Part shown: positions 1 to 9,923 of the stretch, piece by piece | How positions within the stretch are numbered: position 1 is the first letter of the stretch | Layout of the letters: each line of letters starts with the position of its first letter | Source of the DNA: Yponomeuta sedellus | Taxonomy: Eukaryota; Arthropoda; Insecta; Lepidoptera; Yponomeutidae | Direction: 5' to 3' | DNA length: 64,000 bases | NCBI GenBank assembly: GCA_934045075.1 | Contig: OW203747.1 | Location: 9,258,357 to 9,322,356 of the forward strand | Position numbers and translations under genes: made by a program | The notes under the pieces: generated by a model | Database searches by the model: none | Told to the model about the DNA's origin: nothing | Seen by the model: only the letters and a program-made list of their open reading frames with translations

Positions 1-12
1 TACTTAGATGTA

Positions 13-268
13 TTAAACCTTTACTTACACTATTTTTATTTTTAATGCACTAACCCGTGCTAAGGAACAAATTTAAAAACCTATTTAGAGGCTAAAACGT
101 ACGTAATACAGAGAATATTGTAAAGAGGTTCGAAATTTCACTGATGCCGTGAGTCGCCCATTGGCTCAATTGGTAGAGCGCTGGTACGGATAGCCAGAGG
201 TTGCGGGTTCGAATCCCGGCATGGGTGAAATTTTTAGCCTCTAAATAGGTTTTTAAACCTTTACTTAC
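13..268 (-). mobile_element. SINE-A, inverted (twin-arm) copy beside RyR exon 6
   Basis: Flanking direct repeats TTAAACCTTTACTTAC lie at 13-28 and 253-268. Read on the minus strand, an antisense arm (TTTAAAAACCTATTTAGAGG from the 252 side) includes the reverse complement of a tRNA-like region, then joins a sense tail that ends with GGTTAGTGCATTAAAAATAA. The tRNA-like part (about 161-229 on plus) has Pol III box A and box B matches (GGCTCAATTGG, GGTTCGAATCC). Intronic, at the RyR intron 5 donor. Confidence 0.88.
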
Positions 269-338
269 CAAGTAACGCTCAGTGGCGACAGACACGAGGA
301 TCAGGTCGTCACCCACTCGCACCTTCTCACCTTCAGAT
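269..338 (-). CDS. RyR: Ryanodine receptor, exon 6 (last exon inside the window)
   Basis: A 70 nt exon encodes [20 protein letters not shown] then ERYL, reaching residue 176. The acceptor is CATCTACAG (rc of 339-347) and the donor GTAAGTAAAGG (rc of 258-268). The first base completes the codon split with exon 5. The beta-trefoil domain would continue, followed by MIR domains, beyond position 1. A SINE sits directly against the donor, and its target duplication copies the donor sequence (see findings). Confidence 0.97.
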
Positions 339-484
339 CTGTAGATGAACAATAACAAACTCATTCATTACTCAACCGCACTCAACGACCGTACTCACTG
401 AGCGCGTACGTCTCCTAGGGTTGCCAGAAGGTATCCAAAAGGCGGACATGTGCTCCTGTTCCATGTTTTGTCATCCCGTCCTCC

Positions 485-775
485 TTTACCTACTGTAAGT
501 CCTCGAGCGCGTGGTAGCGGAGCGGTGTAGAACGCCGGCTTCTCAATAGGGAGGTCGTGGGTTCGAACCCCGGCGTGTACCAATGATTTTGTTTTCTAAG
601 TTATGTACATTTGCGAAATTATAGTAGCAATACTACTCGCTGACGGTGAAGGAAAACATCGTAAGGAAACCTTAGTGTCTAAGGTGTTAGCGTACCTCAG
701 CGCTTGCTACGTACAATGGCCCAACTATGATGCTAAGTGCGGAAATCTCAGTTCTAACTAACTGTAAGTCCTCAT
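485..775 (+). mobile_element. SINE-E copy, intron 5
   Basis: A tRNA-like head (GGGTTCGAACCCCGG at about 560) is followed by a body with TACATTTGCGAAATTATAGT, GGTGAAGGAAAACATCGTAA and GAAACCT. The same body recurs at 18540, 27800 (reverse), 30950, 44760 (reverse) and 53270. This defines the family used here; no database name is claimed. Confidence 0.7.
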
Positions 776-1452
776 TTTTGAAAACGTTCATAATGTCGTG
801 TCGTGCGACGTGCGTGTGTGCATGAGTGGTCCAAGGTCTAACGAGCGTGCCCGCTAGCCGGCGGCGCGGCGGCGTCTGCTCTGGTGTGGTACGGTACGGC
901 TTGCCGCGTACCACACTAGACCTGACGGCTGGTGTGGTACAAACTCAATGGAGCAAAGAGAGGAACAGACTAAATGTGCAAACAGTTAAATGTTTAATTC
1001 TTACTCACTACAACTTTAAAAACATGACTTGTGAAGATTTTCATAACTACGAGTATTTGTTGAAAAATCAAGAACTTCTTGCAAAAATTGGGAGCTCAGC
1101 TAAATATGGGAATAAAAGAAATATAAAAAAATCGTTCAATTTGCGAATGTCCTCCTTTTTTGCAGAAAATCCTCCTTCGAGTCAGCGAGTCCCTTACGCT
1201 GATTGGCAAATCCTTTCACCACGATGGCAGGAAGATTACTCAACCAGCTAATCGATCTACAATACGATTGGTCGGTCGGTCAGTGTTTCACACGGTCGTT
1301 CGGTCGGTCGGTCAATCGGCTAGTATTTGTTGACATAGGGCTCCCGAAATGCACGCTGCATCCTTCTGATGTCAGCCATCCTCCAGCCCCATGACCAACC
1401 TACCTCATATCGTCAGTCTAGTGAGCTGGTTAGCGTCCTCCGTGGACGTATC
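776..1452. other. Intron 5 segment without a recognised gene
   Basis: A GC-rich patch at 826-940 repeats GGTGTGGTAC, and 1262-1318 carries degenerate GGTC/CGGT repeats. The open frames here resemble no protein I know and lack conserved motifs. Confidence 0.4.
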
Positions 1453-1690
1453 GATATCAACCTTTGTATTTCCCCATTGCTGGGGCACGGGTCACTTCCA
1501 GCATCGCAGGAAGGTTAGACCATACTCCACCAAGAGGGCCAAGTCCGGGTTGGTGGAGGATTGTAAGATAGTGGCGGGCTTTACGAAGTTATCAAGCCAC
1601 CCATAAAGGTTCTGACTTGCTTAACGACTGCCATTAGATGACAGCCGGTACCAACGGCTTAATGTGCCTTGCGAAGCACGGAAGCACGTT
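1453..1690 (+). repeat. Dispersed repeat R, intron 5
   Basis: This copy runs from CCCCATTGCTGGGGCACGGG through GCCAAGTCCGGGTTGGTGGA to GCGAAGCACGGAAGCAC. The same sequence appears in at least ten other places in the window on both strands (for example 8877-9265, 32810-33095, 33412-33745, 60190-60530). It looks like the 3' part of an old non-LTR element, but no coding domain is attached, so I leave it unclassified. Confidence 0.75.
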
Positions 1691-1699
1691 TAATATATA

Positions 1700-2400
1700 A
1701 CTATACAATACATTTTTGATATCTGATTGCTAATAACTAACTTATTCATATTACCTTCTGCCTTTAGGCAATTTTCTGTTTGCCTTTACGTATGCCACTT
1801 ATGATTATTACTGTATGTCTAGGGACGATCATGATGAGTGAGCAATCATTCGTCGTACAAACGGACATATAAAGTGCTGTTCTATGGCTCAGAATGCTGT
1901 ACTTATACTCTGTGAAGTATCACATCAGTAGTACGGATTTCTGGTTTTGTGTGGGTGATCGACCGCGGTCGGGTATATTTTGTTAACACGGATGTGTTTG
2001 TTAATTAGTGTCCACAGTGGCACGGACTATGACGCCGAATAATGGCGGGAAATCGACTATTGATTCACAGTGTATAGTCGCAGCTGTCAAATGTCTGAGC
2101 CATCACAGATTAGCCCTTGTAAGGGTCGTGCACACACATAGGATTGCTCTCTGATAATCGTTTCCCGATATAATTTAATTTGATTTATTTCGTCTAACCT
2201 TATATTCGTCATCCTATTATAAGCCACACCCAAACACACATACACTCCCACATATACACCCCCCCCACACACACAGTAACTCTTTAGTAATCTGAGCTAC
2301 AGCGGTCTCTTTCATAAGATGTAAATAGAGCACAGATTCCTACAGGTTTTCTCTTACTTTGAGTTTCACTGCTTTGGGTACATTTTTAAACTAATTACTT
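1700..2400. other. Intron 5 segment, nothing recognised except a CA-rich run
   Basis: A degenerate CA-rich microsatellite lies at 2224-2278. No coding or repeat signature was recognised in the rest. Confidence 0.4.
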
Positions 2401-2404
2401 GTAG

Positions 2405-2545
2405 TTGTCAGTATTTAGATGACAATGACGTCTGGAATTAAAGCCAGTACAATGCATGAGTTCTATGTTTGTTTTACAATAATTATGTAAACTCTGTTAA
2501 TCAAGGACTTTGAAAAGACTAAGTTTGGAGTTTTTTCGTCCATTT
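2405..2545 (+). repeat. 3' end fragment of a CR1/Jockey-group LINE
   Basis: It shares TATTTAGATGACAATGA, GGAATTAAAGCCAGTACAAT and ACTTTGAAAAGACTAAGTTT with 5980-6090, 14990-15125 and the reverse of 55270-55430, where the coding end of the element is preserved (55155-55815). Only the last codons and 3' UTR remain. Confidence 0.65.
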
Positions 2546-2693
2546 CGTTGTTGCAGTCGTTGCTGTAATAAATGTGTTTACATCTTCTTATTCTTCTAAA
2601 ACGTTTATGTTTTTAATGTACCTTCACTTGTGAATCAAACTATTTTTCATTTTCACACGTGTTTATGGTCATGATCTACATCGTAATGCCCAC

Positions 2694-2812
2694 CTCTGCT
2701 TGCTAGCTGGATGCAGGGTCCACCAGCAGGCCTCGCCCTGTGAATGCTCCTGCAAACCCACGTCGAAGGCCAGCTTGTCTTGCGATGAGGACGTCGACAG
2801 GCACGCCAGGTA
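2694..2812 (-). CDS. RyR: Ryanodine receptor, exon 5
   Basis: A 119 nt exon (residues 114-152 plus two bases of codon 153) encodes [30 protein letters not shown] and HPASKQ, highly conserved in RyR N-terminal domains. The acceptor is TCTCCAG (rc of 2813-2819) and the donor GTGGGC (rc of 2688-2693). It ends with two bases of an arginine codon that the first base of exon 6 completes. Intron 5 (339-2693) follows. Confidence 0.97.
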
Positions 2813-2924
2813 CTGGAGAGGATGATAGAAAAGAATATGAGAGTCCGGTTTATTAAAGCAGTCTTTGGTGATAGTTACCTTACCGTCAAATGTGTGATTA
2901 GAAACTGGATTATGAATAGAAGTA

Positions 2925-2962
2925 ACATAACCTCACACCTGTAACGCAGAGGGGTAGGCACA
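2925..2962 (-). repeat. 3' tip of an endonuclease-RT type LINE, intron 4
   Basis: The reverse complement reads CCTACCCCTCTGCGTTACAG then GTGTGAGGTTATG, matching the stop-proximal end of the better copy at 18735-19160. A second scrap, 3665-3725 (minus), matches the part just upstream of it. Confidence 0.5.
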
Positions 2963-3184
2963 GACTAGGGTCTTGAGTCTAATACTGACATAGTTTTTCA
3001 ATAGAATGGTACAAGCACGACAATGGTTGTTATTTGCCTCAATTTGGTAGTCTACAAAGCAATAGCAGTACGATGTGATTCCAGGGTTATAACCCGCGCA
3101 AGTTAAATACGCATGTTTCGAATAAGATCGAATCGCGCGAGGCGCTGAGTTAGGTAGCACGGGTTGGAATTGCGATTGGTTGAT

Positions 3185-3455
3185 GATGATCTGCTGTGTG
3201 GTGTCGGCCTAGAGAATAGCACCAACCCAATTCTTCCCGCGGGTGTCGTAAAAGGCGACTAAGGGACACAAACCGGGGGGTGGGCAGCAGCGCCCCCTGC
3301 AGTACAATTCCACCGAACTGCGATCCCCAACCCGCACGCCCAGCGTGGGGATTATAGGCATTACCCCCTATGATAGCACAACGTGGCGCTCTTTAGGGGA
3401 GGGCTATGTCCAGCAGTGGACTAGTATAGCGTGACGTCGACGACGATGATGATAG
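3185..3455 (+). repeat. RTE-like LINE 3' region, intron 4
   Basis: It runs from GTGGTGTCGGCCTAGAGAAT to GGCTATGTCCAGCAGTGGAC and ends in GAC/GAT triplets. Copies lie at 15840-16090 (+), 26893-27065 (-), 39355-39600 (-), 50815-50910 (+, partial) and 61290-61535 (-). The CCAGCAGTGGAC end is shared with fragments coding for RTE RT C-termini (19488-19800, 62865-63075), so I assign it to RTE-like elements by inference. Confidence 0.7.
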
Positions 3456-4271
3456 TCCCGACCGATTTCGGTCACAGCGACTACTTCAACTCCCATTTTG
3501 GTGGCGTTGGTGCGCTCGCATATGACTCGCATAACCTAAATTTTTTGTAAAGGTTCTGCCACATTTCAGACATGCGACTATCGATAGTGTGTATGAAACG
3601 ACCATTACCGGACTAACATAACTCTATTGAACAACAATGCATTTTAGATACTCGCCCCCCCGGACTGCCACTTGCCACGATTCTGACATAATTATCACCT
3701 TCGCCTCATCAACGTTCACTGGTTATATGTGTAATTAGTTAAATAGAAATAAAATTAAAAATGATTTTTTTGTTACCGATTTAGAGTTTAATTCTGCTCC
3801 AGTTCTACCCTTATCTGCAACGGAAACAGGCAGTACCAGGCGAGTTTACTGTAGAACATTAGGCAAAAGCCTTTTTCAAGTGACTATTACTTTAACAACT
3901 CTTTATATTACTGTCATCATTTCGCGCAAAACTCGACCCTCTTAAGGTCCACTTAGCTTGAAAAGGATTTCGCGGAAATCCTTCGTCATTACAGTTCCTT
4001 TTCCTTTTCTCCGTGCGAAAAATATCATTTGGACGGCACGAGCGAGTACTCAGAGCTCAAGACATTTGTACAAACGACGTAACATTGATCTTTGTACATG
4101 CAACATTGACTATGAGCGCTTATGATCCGATGTTTTAATTCGGGATATGGTCTGTATCTGTGCAAAATGTTATTCAAATCCGTTCAACCTATCCTTCTAT
4201 TATTCACTCGTTTATTTTATTCTATACAAAACTTGTAGAAGTTTATTATTTACTATTTAATATTTTATTTA

Positions 4272-4530
4272 AACGGCCTCGGTGGCGCAGCGGTCTGGCA
4301 CGCTGACTGTAAAACTGAAGGTCTTGGGTTCGATCCCCGGCCGGGTCAAATTAGGAAACGAACTTTTCTAGTTTGTCTCGGGTCTTGGATGTTATCTATG
4401 TATTTATTGCATTAAATGTATCGTCGACTTAGCACCTATAACACAAGTCATGTAGTTGTACTTAGTATAGGGCTAACGAGATCTGTGTAATATGTCCATG
4501 AATATTTATTTATATTTATTATTATTATTT
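4272..4530 (+). mobile_element. SINE-B copy, intron 4
   Basis: A tRNA-like head (GTGGCGCAGCGGTCTGGCAC, GGGTTCGATCCCCGG) is followed by a body with TTTTCTAGTTTGTCTCGGGT, GATGTTATCTATGTATTTAT and TAGTATAGGGCTAACGAGAT, and a T/A-rich tail. Other copies: 15505-15795 (-), 58202-58425 (+), 46140-46945 (-, split by SINE-A), fragments at 18041-18104 and 41455-41580. Confidence 0.85.
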
Positions 4531-4772
4531 ATTTATTATATGTAGGTTTATTTAATTTTAATTACATTTGAGCCATATCATAGTTTTTCTGTGTGCACGT
4601 TATTTTTTACCTTATTTTATTACGGAACAATTACTATGTTGTGATATATTTAAGTTCAACCCGAATGGAGCACTGTGTCAAAACATACAATTTAATTTAG
4701 TTTGGGGTTCAGAGTTACTTTATACATGTTTTGTTTTGTTCAGCTCAAACAATATTATTGTTTTTATTTTTT

Positions 4773-4950
4773 ACTAGCTGACCCAGCGAACTACGTACCG
4801 CCTAACAGGCGATTCTTTTTTTTCTCTCCGTAACAACCATCCTCGTACTTCAAGTAATATTCTAAAAAAAGAATTAGCGAAATCGGTTCAGCTGCTCTCG
4901 AGATTTGCGCTTACCAACACATTCAGCGATTCATTTTTATATTATAGATT
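4773..4950 (+). repeat. Dispersed repeat beginning AGCTGACCCAGCGAACTACG
   Basis: This carries GCGAAATCGGTTCAGCTG and TTCAGCGATTCATTTTTATA, of the kind scattered widely in lepidopteran genomes. Shorter relatives start at 21117 (TAGCTTTTGCCCGCGACTCC) and 58790. No coding capacity. Confidence 0.5.
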
Positions 4951-5049
4951 TTATCCGTTTATGGGTTTATGAGTGAACAGTATGATACAAAAAATCCAGC
5001 CAAGTGAGAGTTGGGTTTGCGCACGAAGGATTCCGCACTATTGCGATGG

Positions 5050-5115
5050 TATCAACCCTTTGTATGTCCCGACTGCTGGAGCAAGAGTCTTTTCCTGCAT
5101 CGCAGGATATGGCTA
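5050..5115 (+). repeat. Repeat R fragment
   Basis: ATCAACCCTTTGTATGTCCC and CCTGCATCGCAGGATATGG match the 5' part of repeat R. It lies about 160 bp downstream of RyR exon 4 in the direction of transcription. Confidence 0.6.
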
Positions 5116-5272
5116 TTTTACCAAAAGTGTACCTACTGAGATCGGCAGTGAACACGATACGAGTGAGTAACATTCGAGTAGCCATTTTAACTCATTCGGT
5201 CCGACGGTACTAAGATCGACAAAAACCGGCTTTAATAAGAGAGTGTTAAGGTCGAAAATAGCAAATCCTCAC

Positions 5273-5350
5273 CATGTCGCTGTTGAGATGTCGCAGTAAA
5301 ATGGCATTGCCGTAAAGCAGGGTCCTGTGGCCTGATCCCGTTCCTTTGCC
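5273..5350 (-). CDS. RyR: Ryanodine receptor, exon 4
   Basis: A 78 nt exon (26 codons, residues 88-113) contains [20 protein letters not shown] and ends NSDM. This is the conserved beta-trefoil segment in which the RyR and IP3R families resemble each other. The acceptor is GTTACAG (rc of 5351-5357) and the donor GTGAGG (rc of 5267-5272). Both boundaries are phase 0, matching exons 3 and 5. Intron 4 (2813-5272) follows. Confidence 0.97.
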
Positions 5351-5874
5351 CTGTAACAGAGAATATTGGATCGTATATCCTAGGGATAGAGTCTAGATTT
5401 CTTTGCTGATATCGTCGGCTATTGTAGCCTAATTCGTATACGACTCTAAGGCTTATGACTTGAATTTCTACATAAAAAGTCGAGCGACAGCTAAAATCTG
5501 TATTCTGAACATGGGGTTCAGGGCTAGATTGAAAATAAATGTCTAATGACTCTGTCGAGTTATCTTATCTTATTTTTATGCGACCTATGTCTAAGCCTCC
5601 GAATATGTTGAGTCTACTCTTGCGATTCGCATGGGCGAGAATCTGCTGCCAGCTTTTTCTTATAATTTCCTTCGTAGTGTGAAAAATACCTAATACTTGT
5701 GATAGGGCACTTATTTTTTTTTTGTTACGTGAGATAGGTGGTGTTCTTGTTTATTATACAGGGTGTTGATTTACAAATTTTAAACCGGTCGAAGGGTGAT
5801 TCTAATCAGTGTACTGAACAACTTTTATTTTACAAGATTTGTTAATTCGCGAAAAAAATATAATATTCAATACT

Positions 5875-6090
5875 TTCGCACAGCTAATAAGTGGAACACC
5901 TTGCCGTCATCAAAAAATGTTTTACGTACACTTTGTGCCAAAAGGGCTACTATAACATAAACGATTATTTATATGACGATAATATCTGGAATTAAAGCCT
6001 GTACAATGTACGAGTTCTATGTTTCGTAATAATTATGTAAACTCTGTTGATTAAGGACTTTGAAAAGACTAAGTTTGGGTTTTTTTTTAG
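5875..6090 (+). repeat. CR1/Jockey-group LINE 3' fragment, intron 3
   Basis: CACTTTGTGCCAAAAGGGCT, then TGGAATTAAAGCCTGTACAA, then ACTTTGAAAAGACTAAGTTT follow the layout of the 3' end at 55155-55815. 5' truncated and frame-broken. Confidence 0.65.
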
Positions 6091-6094
6091 TGAA

Positions 6095-6230
6095 GCTAAT
6101 TAAATACTTAAATGTAGTGGTGTCTCTTTGAATTTCTCAGCAAGAGCGTGAAAGAACATAACTTATGTATTATTAATATTATTTACGTAGTGAAATTCCC
6201 AAATCAGGAACTGGCCCGTAGAATTGCAAA
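6095..6230. repeat. MITE-like element G, degraded copy
   Basis: It has TCTCTTTGAATTTCTCAGCA and ends TTTACGTAGTGAAATTCCCA, like the element at 14703-14870, which has clear terminal inverted repeats. Other parts of the family lie at 35195-35250, 35595-35660 and 42098-42500. Confidence 0.5.
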
Positions 6231-6300
6231 ATATAAGTATGATGAGTAGCATTCCCTTAAATCGGTTACAAATGTAAAAAGCTAAAAAAAATAAAGTAAA

Positions 6301-6495
6301 AATTATATCTCGTTTAAAAACCTATTTAGAGGCTAAAAATTTCACCCATGCCGGGATTCGAACCCGCAACCTCTGGCTATCTACGGGTTCGAATCCCGGC
6401 ATGGGTGAAATTTTTAGCCTCTAAAAAGGTTTTTAAATTTGTTCCTTAGCACGGGTTAGTGCATTAAAAATAAAAATAGTGTAATTATATCTCGT
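6301..6495 (+). mobile_element. SINE-A, short palindromic copy with perfect target duplication
   Basis: AATTATATCTCGT at 6301-6313 and 6483-6495 flanks 169 bp. The left half (6314-6382) is antisense from TTAAAAACCTATTTAGAGG to the anticodon region; the right half (6383-6482) is sense from CGGGTTCGAATCCC to the tail GTTAGTGCATTAAAAATAAA. The halves can fold into one long hairpin. Confidence 0.92.
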
Positions 6496-6564
6496 ACAAT
6501 AGACAACGTATTTTATTTGCATTAATAACATTTAGTAATTAAGTTGGGAATAGCTAAGATCGTT

Positions 6565-6672
6565 ATCGTTATCAACCCTTGAATGTTCCCACTGCTGGGG
6601 CATGGTTCTCTTCCTGCATCGCAGGAAGGTTAGACCATACTCCACCACGGAGGCCAAGTCCGGGTTGGTAAC
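6565..6672 (+). repeat. Repeat R fragment, intron 3
   Basis: CACTGCTGGGGCATGG, CATCGCAGGAAGGTTAGACC and GGCCAAGTCCGGGTTGGT identify repeat R, truncated at the 3' side. Confidence 0.65.
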
Positions 6673-7089
6673 TAAGATAAAGTAAATAAAAAAAACAAGG
6701 TAATTTAAAAATATTTCCCAGTTGATCATAAGTACAATATAGACGGTAGGATTGTGCTTGCAAGAGATAAATATATTTTCACACCTCCTGCTCGACAATG
6801 CCTTATTACGTACCGTCAAATATCATCGTAAAGCATAGCCTTGTCTCTCGAGGGCAATAATAATGAAGAATTTCCCTAGGGAATAAAGTGATTTGAATTT
6901 AGAATGTCAAAATTCGCATGAAAACTATGAAGAAGCCCCGCATTGCAATTCGAAATTCGAATTGTTGTTCGAAACTCACCCCTTTTTTCTTTTTTTTCTG
7001 AACTACTGTGTCGTGTGACCGCGCGAAACACCAATAAAAAAAAGAAAAACTTTATTGTCTCCCAGATGGTGTGAAAAGTAGAGTATTCA

Positions 7090-7287
7090 CCTCTGGAATA
7101 AAACATGTCTTAGTCTCGGGCGGTATGAACCCCTGGCTTCACTCAGGACTCTACATAACTCGCTCGCTTCGCTCAGGAGTTAAAATTTAACTCCCTCGCT
7201 GCGCTCGGGAGTTAACTCGGAGTCCTTCGCTCCGCTCAGGGTTCAATATACCGCCCATGACGTAATACATGGTTTTATTCCCTTAAT
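7090..7287. mobile_element. Palindromic MITE-like element, intron 3
   Basis: Left arm about 7092-7175 and right arm about 7200-7285 are imperfect inverted repeats: GGAATAAAACATG against the reverse of CATGGTTTTATTCC, and GGGCGGTATGAACCC against GGGTTCAATATACCGCCC. The middle repeats short CGCTTCGCTC-like words. No coding capacity; target duplication not resolved. Confidence 0.6.
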
Positions 7288-7289
7288 GC

Positions 7290-8279
7290 ATAATCTACTA
7301 TTAACTTTTTTTAGTACTTACCTGTTTCAATACCAAAATACCAGAGTGACCGGAAACGTATATTTAGAGCGAATTTCATAAAAACGTTTCGTGCCAGAAC
7401 GAAATTGGCAAGCAGTGGCGGTTCACTTCAGCCTTTTGATAAATTGAAGTACCTCTTTTATGAATCTTATAAAATGAATCGTCGGAATGAAAATTGAGAG
7501 ATGAATTTTGAGGCTGAAGCGAGAACTTGGCGTTTAGAAAGATTCCCGCCATTGATCACATGTTGTAGTAAAAGTTGAACTTTTATCATTCGTTGTAGTA
7601 TCAGACAATGTCATGCATGCTTTGTATTAGTGTACAATGTAAGTGAAGGAAACGAAAATAAATTAATTAAAAGAATTACACATAACAATTTATAAATTTC
7701 AAATCAAATATCTACAAGAATAGGTCAGATTTCAAGCTTTGCAGCCATATCAATTTGGAAACAATGCGTATTTTTACTGCCGATCGGAAAAGATTGAATT
7801 CGAATCAACAAAGGTCCACATGCAATTTTTACCAAAAAGTGCTAGTTTTTTCGGATACTCACTAAGTTTTCTTTGCCCTGGAAAATTTAAAACACGAAAG
7901 CGATACGTGAAAGGGTACAAAAAATATTAATCACAAAAAGAGAAAAAAAAACAGATATTTGTTAAAAACATCGGTTTTTAAACTATGCCTGTAACACAAA
8001 CAAAGATTTGTAACTCAAAATCCTTTTTAAGGACAACAGAAAAAAACAAGAGACGGAAACCGATTAAATACTCAACAGATAACAAATTAATAACATTTTA
8101 AGTAAATAAAAATATTTTAGTCTCAACAATACTGAAAATTACAAGGAAAATAAATAATAGAAAAATATTATGTACGTTGTTAGGCATCTTAAAAACTGTA
8201 CAAGTAATAGAGAGCTTTAACGTCATGTACATAGGGGTGGATTTACAGTGAGGACCATGGAGGTAGGAACGGTACTCAC
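7290..8279. other. Intron 3 segment without recognised features
   Basis: AT-rich, no known repeat of this window. Open frames are short and carry no recognised motif. Confidence 0.4.
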
Positions 8280-8333
8280 GGTTTCTGAGCCCGCGGCCGT
8301 GACCAACTCCTGCAAGGCTCGCACTGACAAAGC
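8280..8333 (-). CDS. RyR: Ryanodine receptor, exon 3
   Basis: A 54 nt exon (18 codons, residues 70-87) encodes ALSVRALQELVTAAGSET. It is bounded by acceptor CTTTTCAG (rc of 8334-8341) and donor GTGAGT (rc of 8274-8279). It continues the N-terminal domain directly after VIEQ of exon 2. Its length is a multiple of three and both ends are phase 0, so skipping it would keep the frame; whether that happens cannot be seen here. Intron 3 (5351-8279) follows. Confidence 0.97.
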
Positions 8334-8689
8334 CTGAAAAGTAAAAGGTTTACTGTAGCGATCGATATTGAACCTTTTGGCCTAGGCAGTAGGTAGGTAT
8401 TTGATGAAGTCTTGAGTTAAACTGTAAAAGAAACAATTCTGAACAGTGGAAACCATTTTTTTTTCGTTTAACGCTAGGTACAAGCCCTTTTAAGCCTTGC
8501 TTCAATCTTCTTTAATTATTCACTATATTTTTTATCAGTGCTTGTGATAATATAATGAGTTTAAAAGTACAGTATATTAGATCGCAATTCTTGTAAATTA
8601 TTAGGCACTTCATTGTCTTTGTTCATACCGAAGCCATGTCATTCTATTGTTGCTATATTGGAAAATTTCTAAAACTGTATTGTTTTTTA

Positions 8690-8830
8690 TGTAGCTTCGA
8701 TTATGTCCCACTATTGGGCAAAAGCCTCCCTTTTGGCTCCCCACTCCTCCCTGTCCATAGCCATCTCATGCCAACCCAGTAAAAGTAGTTGTTAGAGAAG
8801 GCCTGTGACCTCATGACCTCCAGTACGACC
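8690..8830. repeat. Old LINE/SINE 3' fragment, intron 2
   Basis: TATGTCCCACTATTGGGCAA and AAGCCTCCC followed by TTGTTAGAGAAGGCCTGTGA resemble the CCCACTGCTGGG type ends of RTE-related elements. Too degraded to classify. Confidence 0.4.
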
Positions 8831-8876
8831 AAGGAAGTAAAAATAACTTGATGATATCAAGAAGTATTAAAATGTG

Positions 8877-9265
8877 TGTGATATCAATCCTTTGTATGTC
8901 CCCATTTGCTGTCGCACGGGTTTCTTCCTGCACCGCAGGAAGGTTAGGCAACATGGACTTGGTCTCCGTAGTGCATATTCCACCACGGGGGCCAAGTCCG
9001 GGTTGGTGAACGACCGTAAGACAGTGGTGGGGGTTACTGTCAAAGTCATCAAGCCGCCCATAAGGCCGCTGACATGGCTTAACGACTGCCATTAGGTACA
9101 TGACAGTCGGCACGAACGGCTTAGCGTGCCTTGCGAAGCACGGAAGCGCTCGGAAAAAATGCCACTAGCGGTAGTCACGGGATGGACCCATACAGCACTT
9201 GACCGAGACTGTTGTTCTCGGCTTAACCCAAGTGATTGATTACAATAACTCGGTTCCACTAAGCC
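8877..9265 (+). repeat. Repeat R, longer copy, intron 2
   Basis: It spans from ATCAATCCTTTGTATGTCCC through GGCCAAGTCCGGGTTGGTGA and GTGCCTTGCGAAGCACGGAA to AGTCACGGGATGGACC and the GACCGAGACTGTTGTTCTCG segment, one of the fullest copies here. It fills about a third of RyR intron 2. Confidence 0.75.
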
Positions 9266-9408
9266 ACGAGCGCTTCATTCAAAGATAATCTACCAAAAAT
9301 ACACAACTTATTTTATACCGTCACGCGAAACACTTTAATTGCGCGATGCAGGAATCCGTAGTATGCAGCCTGCCTCGAATATTTTTGTAAAGTAAATGAT
9401 CTCATCTT

Positions 9409-9410
9409 GC
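9409..9410 (-). other. RyR: Non-canonical GC 5' splice site of RyR intron 2
   Basis: The exon-intron junction reads CAG/GCAAGA on the minus strand. GC-AG introns are a minor class of U2 introns, and their donors usually match the consensus closely elsewhere, as here. No GT at the right phase keeps the protein continuous. Intron 2 runs 8334-9410 (1077 bp) and ends TTTTCAG. Confidence 0.88.
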
Positions 9411-9560
9411 CTGCTCAATGACGAAGACGCACTGGCTGAGGTCCGGCGGTATGTTCTTGTCGGCGATGTTCTCGAGGAAGCAATGCCGGTTGCCGAAGCC
9501 TTCGGCAGCCAGGCACACGCGCTCGCCGGTCGCCGTACACGAGAGGCAGACCATGTCCTC
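9411..9560 (-). CDS. RyR: Ryanodine receptor, exon 2
   Basis: This exon of 150 nt (50 codons, residues 20-69) encodes a cysteine-rich stretch with [28 protein letters not shown] and [11 protein letters not shown], the strongly conserved opening of the IP3R/RyR N-terminal beta-trefoil domain. The acceptor is TCCGCAG (rc of 9561-9567). The exon ends CAG and is followed by GCAAGA, so the donor is GC, not GT (9409-9410). Exon 3 starts with the expected next codons (ALSV) after a clear CAG acceptor, so the GC donor is needed for continuity. The exon is much more GC-rich than the intron around it. Intron 1 upstream (9561-30332) is about 20.8 kb and full of transposons. Confidence 0.97.
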
Positions 9561-9664
9561 CTGCGGAGCGGAATGGTGACGGTTAGGTAAGATGACACAT
9601 CATTCATTGCGATGTAAAACCTAACTGCAAAGTAGGTACTCGGGGCTGCAAGTGATGTAAATTA

Positions 9665-9720
9665 CATAGTTAGAATATTAATTTCACCTCGATGTTTCGA
9701 CGACGTTAGGCGAACGCTCT
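9665..9720 (-). repeat. SINE-I fragment, intron 1
   Basis: TAGTTAGAATATTAATTTCA and CCTCGATGTTTCGACGACGT match the antisense arm of the SINE-I copy at 57773-57939. It lies about 100 bp upstream of RyR exon 2. Confidence 0.6.
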
Positions 9721-9923
9721 TGACATTTAATAAAGTATCTTGAGCCGGATCACAGCACACCCTACACCAAAAATACGGATCGCGTCAGTATTGAAGCGTT
9801 TTTATATGAAGCAGACGTGATGGACCCTAGACAGAGCAAAATAAGAGCTTGTGTAGCGATAATTATATCCCAATCAATAAAAAAAAACACGTAAAAAGAA
9901 AGCGTTGAATGAAAAAAAAAATG

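Noticed and set aside
161..229. tRNA gene candidates in every SINE-A, B, C, D and E head (for example 161-229, 4275-4345, 57650-57715)
   Set aside because: They are embedded in repeated units with bodies, tails and target duplications. Cloverleafs are imperfect; for SINE-A the anticodon loop has C instead of the universal U33. They are SINE heads, not tRNA genes.
826..1251. 141-codon open frame, plus strand
   Set aside because: No recognisable domain; part overlaps GC-rich repeats and the composition changes midway. It is in RyR intron 5.
9396..9590. Plus-strand open frame of 64 codons
   Set aside because: It is the antisense shadow of RyR exon 2, whose minus-strand frame is the real one.
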